The notes beneath the pieces are model-generated. The model was not told the DNA's origin and made no database searches. It saw nothing but the letters and a program-made list of their open reading frames with translations. 25,244 nt of DNA from DAOTZU01 sp034433995 (GTDB taxonomy: Bacteria > Chloroflexota > Anaerolineae > UBA1429), in assembly GCA_034433995.1 (NCBI GenBank), contig DAOTZU010000026.1, positions 1-25,244 of the forward strand, in the 5' to 3' direction. Shown here in pieces: positions 23,211 to 25,244 of this stretch (positions are counted from its first letter, which is position 1; the number at the start of each line of letters is the position of its first letter). The position numbers and the translations under genes are program-made.

Positions 23211-23245
23211 GAGGCATCCGCAGCGCCCCATTTCCAGGCCGCCAT

Positions 23246-23274
23246 TTGACCAAAGCCGGCGCCGGGCTTAATAT
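23246..23274 (+). promoter_or_regulatory. Predicted promoter for murJ
   Basis: TTGACC (23246-23251) and TAATAT (23269-23274) are 17 bases apart. The spacer contains an imperfect GC-rich palindrome (AGCCGGCGCCGGGCT at about 23254-23268). A predicted start near 23281 gives a leader of about 36 bases before the TTG at 23317. Confidence 0.65.
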
Positions 23275-23316
23275 CTCCTGGCTGTCTCGCGTATCTCGGC
23301 AACAGGAGCACAAAAT

Positions 23317-24939
23317 TTGACCGAGGATCTCACCCCCCTCGCCCCTCCGCCGCTGGAAGGCGCCACAGCCTCGGCCGTGGAGAGCCAATCCCAGGGCATC
23401 GCCCGGGCGGCGGGGATCAACTCCCTGGGGAACGTGGCCAGCCGCATCTTGGGGTTGGTGCGAGAGGGGGTCGTCTCCGGGACCTTTGGCGCCACGGGGG
23501 CCACCAGCGCCTTTAACGCGGTGAGCAGCGTCCCCAAGATGGTGTACGAGCTCCTGGTGGGAGGGATGTTGAGCGCGGCCTTGGTGCCGGTGCTGAGCGA
23601 GTACGCCACCGAAGAGCGCCAGGCCGAGCTGGAGCGGGTCCTCTCCATCCTCCTCACCCTAACGGCCACGGCCATGTGCGCGATCATGGTGCTGCTCGAA
23701 CTGGGCGCCCGCTGGGTGGTGCCACTGCTCCTGGGCGGGTTCGACGCCGAACTCTTGGCCACAGCCACCTTCCTCCTGCGCTTGATCCTGCCCTCCATCC
23801 TGATCTACGGCCTTTCGGGGATCATCCAGGCCTATCACTATGCTCGGAAGCGCTTTATCTACCCCGCCACGGGCGCGCCGGCCCACAACCTGGGATTGAT
23901 CGTGGGCGTGATCCTTTTGGCGGGCAAGCTGGACGTGGCCAGCCTGAGCGTGGGCGTTCTGATCGCCGCCACGGCCCAGCTCGTGGTACAACTGCCGGGC
24001 CTGCGCGGTGTCCATCTGACGCCTCGCTGGGATTGGCGTCACCCGGCTGTGCGGCGCATCCTCCAGCTTTACGCGCCGGTGGTGCTCAGCATCGTCATCC
24101 AAAACGTGGGCATCGTCATTGACCGCAACCTGGCCTCGCGCACCGTGGCCGAGGCCATCACCTGGATGGAAAAGGCCACCTTCCTCATCCAGCTGCCCTT
24201 GGGGTTGGTCTCCATGGCCATCTCCCTGGCGGTTTTGCCCACCCTCTCCCAGATAGACGCCCGCCAGGAGTTGGAGCGCTTCAAAGGCACCTTCAGCCTG
24301 GCGCTGCGGCTGGTGTTGGTGGTGATCATCCCCGCCACAGCCGGCCTGCTGGCCTTGGGCAAGCCCATCATCCAGCTGATCTTTGAGCACGGCGTGTTCA
24401 CGCCGGAGGACACCCTCCAATCCTGGCGGGCGCTGCGGTATTATCTACCCGGGCTGCCCTTTGCCGCCATCGACCTACCCTTGATCTTTGCCTTCTACGC
24501 CCAGAAGGATACCGTCACGCCTGTCATCGTGGGCATCGTGGCTGTGCTGCTCTACCTGGCGGTGGGGCCGGCCCTGGCCTTTGGGGCGGGCTGGGGCTTT
24601 TTGGGGTTGGTGGCGGCCAATTCGGTGCAACTCTGCGGCCATGCCGCCATCATGCTGCTCCTCTTTGGACGGCGCTTTCAGGGGCTGCGGGGCTATGGCG
24701 TCATGCGCACGGCCGGCAAGGCGCTCCTGGCCTCCCTCTTGGTGGTGGCGGCCAGCCGCGCCGGCTACACCGTCTTGGAACACCTGCCCTTGCCCGGCGG
24801 GTTCGGGGGGCGCGCCCTCATCGTGGCCCTTTGCGGGGGGCTGGGCGGGCTGGGCTACCTGGTGGGCGGCAAGTTGTTGCGCCTCGAGGAGCTGGCCCTC
24901 CTCTCTTCCGCGTTGGGCCGGCGGTTGCGCCGCCGCTGA
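23317..24939 (+). CDS. murJ: Lipid II flippase MurJ (MviN family)
   Basis: MurJ moves lipid II across the cytoplasmic membrane for peptidoglycan synthesis. The 540-residue protein has a 30-residue polar N-terminus and then about 14 membrane helices. Family motifs are visible: GINSLGNVASRILGLVREGVVSGTFGATGATSAFNAV (the conserved SRxLGxxRE... AxxF region) near residue 35, NPK-like SVPKMVYELLVGGMLSAALVPVLSEY near 70, GIIQAYHYARKRFIYPATGAPAHNLGLI near 168, and KATFLIQLPLGLVSMAISLAVLPTLSQ near 286, a MurJ hallmark. Length matches (about 510-540). The start is a TTG at 23317, chosen because AGGAG (23304-23308) is suitably placed and no ATG suits. It has its own predicted promoter. Other MOP-superfamily flippases are less likely. 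Confidence 0.92.
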   Translation: MTEDLTPLAPPPLEGATASAVESQSQGIARAAGINSLGNVASRILGLVREGVVSGTFGATGATSAFNAVSSVPKMVYELLVGGMLSAALVPVLSEYATEERQAELERVLSILLTLTATAMCAIMVLLELGARWVVPLLLGGFDAELLATATFLLRLILPSILIYGLSGIIQAYHYARKRFIYPATGAPAHNLGLIVGVILLAGKLDVASLSVGVLIAATAQLVVQLPGLRGVHLTPRWDWRHPAVRRILQLYAPVVLSIVIQNVGIVIDRNLASRTVAEAITWMEKATFLIQLPLGLVSMAISLAVLPTLSQIDARQELERFKGTFSLALRLVLVVIIPATAGLLALGKPIIQLIFEHGVFTPEDTLQSWRALRYYLPGLPFAAIDLPLIFAFYAQKDTVTPVIVGIVAVLLYLAVGPALAFGAGWGFLGLVAANSVQLCGHAAIMLLLFGRRFQGLRGYGVMRTAGKALLASLLVVAASRAGYTVLEHLPLPGGFGGRALIVALCGGLGGLGYLVGGKLLRLEELALLSSALGRRLRRR

Positions 24940-24943
24940 GCCC

Positions 24944-25243
24944 TCAGGAGGCCACCTTTTGTAACAAGAACTGAACGTGCCAGGTGAGAAACTCGCCCAG
25001 CACCGGCCACTTGGCCGTGTTCACCGGCAGCCACCGGCTGGAAATATCGCGCACCTGCAAGGGAAACTCTCCCAAGAGCCTGCGCGTGCCCTTGATGGTC
25101 CGCTTGTAAAGGCCCCAACTCCCGAACGCCTTGGCATAAGAGATGTCCGAGGCATCCCTATGGCGCAGCCGATAGAGGCGCAGGGCCGGCCCCTCCCCCA
25201 AGAGATGAAACGGTGCGAACTGGTGCCCTCCCCAGGGGCTGTA
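24944..25243 (-). CDS. C-terminal part of a possible methyltransferase (partial)
   Basis: The minus-strand frame is open from the right edge to a stop at 24944-24946, giving about 99 residues of a C-terminus; the start is outside the window. The first visible residues read YSPWGGHQFAPFHLLGEGPALRL, a pattern I associate with the C-terminal part of some class I SAM-dependent methyltransferases (PxGGHxFxPxH), but no SAM-binding motif is visible because that part is missing. The end is rich in Trp and Leu (RWLPVNTAKWPVLGEFLTWHVQFLL). An in-frame TTG near 25201 is not needed. It is convergent with murJ, whose stop is four bases away. Confidence 0.5.
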   Translation of the reverse strand, partial: YSPWGGHQFAPFHLLGEGPALRLYRLRHRDASDISYAKAFGSWGLYKRTIKGTRRLLGEFPLQVRDISSRWLPVNTAKWPVLGEFLTWHVQFLLQKVAS

Positions 25244-25244
25244 A

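Noticed and set aside
21465..23231. A 588-residue open frame on the minus strand opposite the 21759 gene
   Set aside because: Repetitive Gly/Gln/His/Val composition without domains, and it runs through the T-box promoter; the plus-strand gene has a ribosome site and protein-like composition.

Overview
The window is GC-rich and densely packed with genes. Its gene set (a histidine operon using short HisG plus HisZ, a T-box in front of pheST, TIGR00266/AIM24, MurJ, an iron-sulfur membrane protein with a DUF362 lipoprotein) suggests a bacterium of the Chloroflexota, possibly Anaerolineae-like. That assignment is an inference from gene content and style; no rRNA or other decisive marker is present.

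Layout. Bases 2-1955 hold the 3' end of an unknown gene, an EamA-type transporter and a short AI-2E-family membrane protein, all joined by ATGA start/stop overlaps. Bases 2006-4729 carry a rhamnulokinase, with its own promoter, and N-acetylglucosamine-6-phosphate deacetylase, separated by a perfect 14-bp hairpin. On the minus strand, 4726-6627 holds an AIM24-like protein, a small zinc-ribbon membrane protein and a HAD phosphatase with its own promoter.

The centre (6687-14569, minus strand) is a near-complete histidine operon in the order hisZ-G-D-C-B-H-A-F-I-E. Most junctions are 4-17 base overlaps or 1-base gaps. The one large gap, between hisA and hisF, holds a dispersed-type hairpin repeat. 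No histidinol-phosphate phosphatase is in the operon; the HAD gene directly downstream is a candidate. In front of hisZ is an apparent ribosome-mediated attenuator: a consensus promoter, a 33-codon leader peptide with four consecutive His codons near its end, a hairpin overlapping the leader stop codon, and a strong intrinsic terminator just before hisZ. Its promoter lies back to back, one base apart at the -35 boxes, with the promoter of a plus-strand pair (14905-17497): a DUF362 lipoprotein and a six-cluster NapH/NapG-like iron-sulfur membrane protein.

Convergent to that pair and separated by a 16-bp inverted repeat terminator is pheS-pheT (17548-21110, minus). It is preceded by a T-box riboswitch whose specifier reads UUC (Phe) and whose UGGU bulge fits the tRNA-Phe acceptor end. 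Thus two amino-acid-controlled operons in one window use two different attenuation devices: leader-peptide translation for His and direct tRNA sensing for Phe. The right end has an unrecognised, probably TIM-barrel protein (21759-23210), the lipid II flippase MurJ with a TTG start and its own promoter (23317-24939), and a partial gene on the minus strand running off the edge. The only gene-poor stretches over 300 bases are 14570-14904 (attenuator and divergent promoters) and 21111-21758 (T-box, divergent promoters and a long structured 5' leader).
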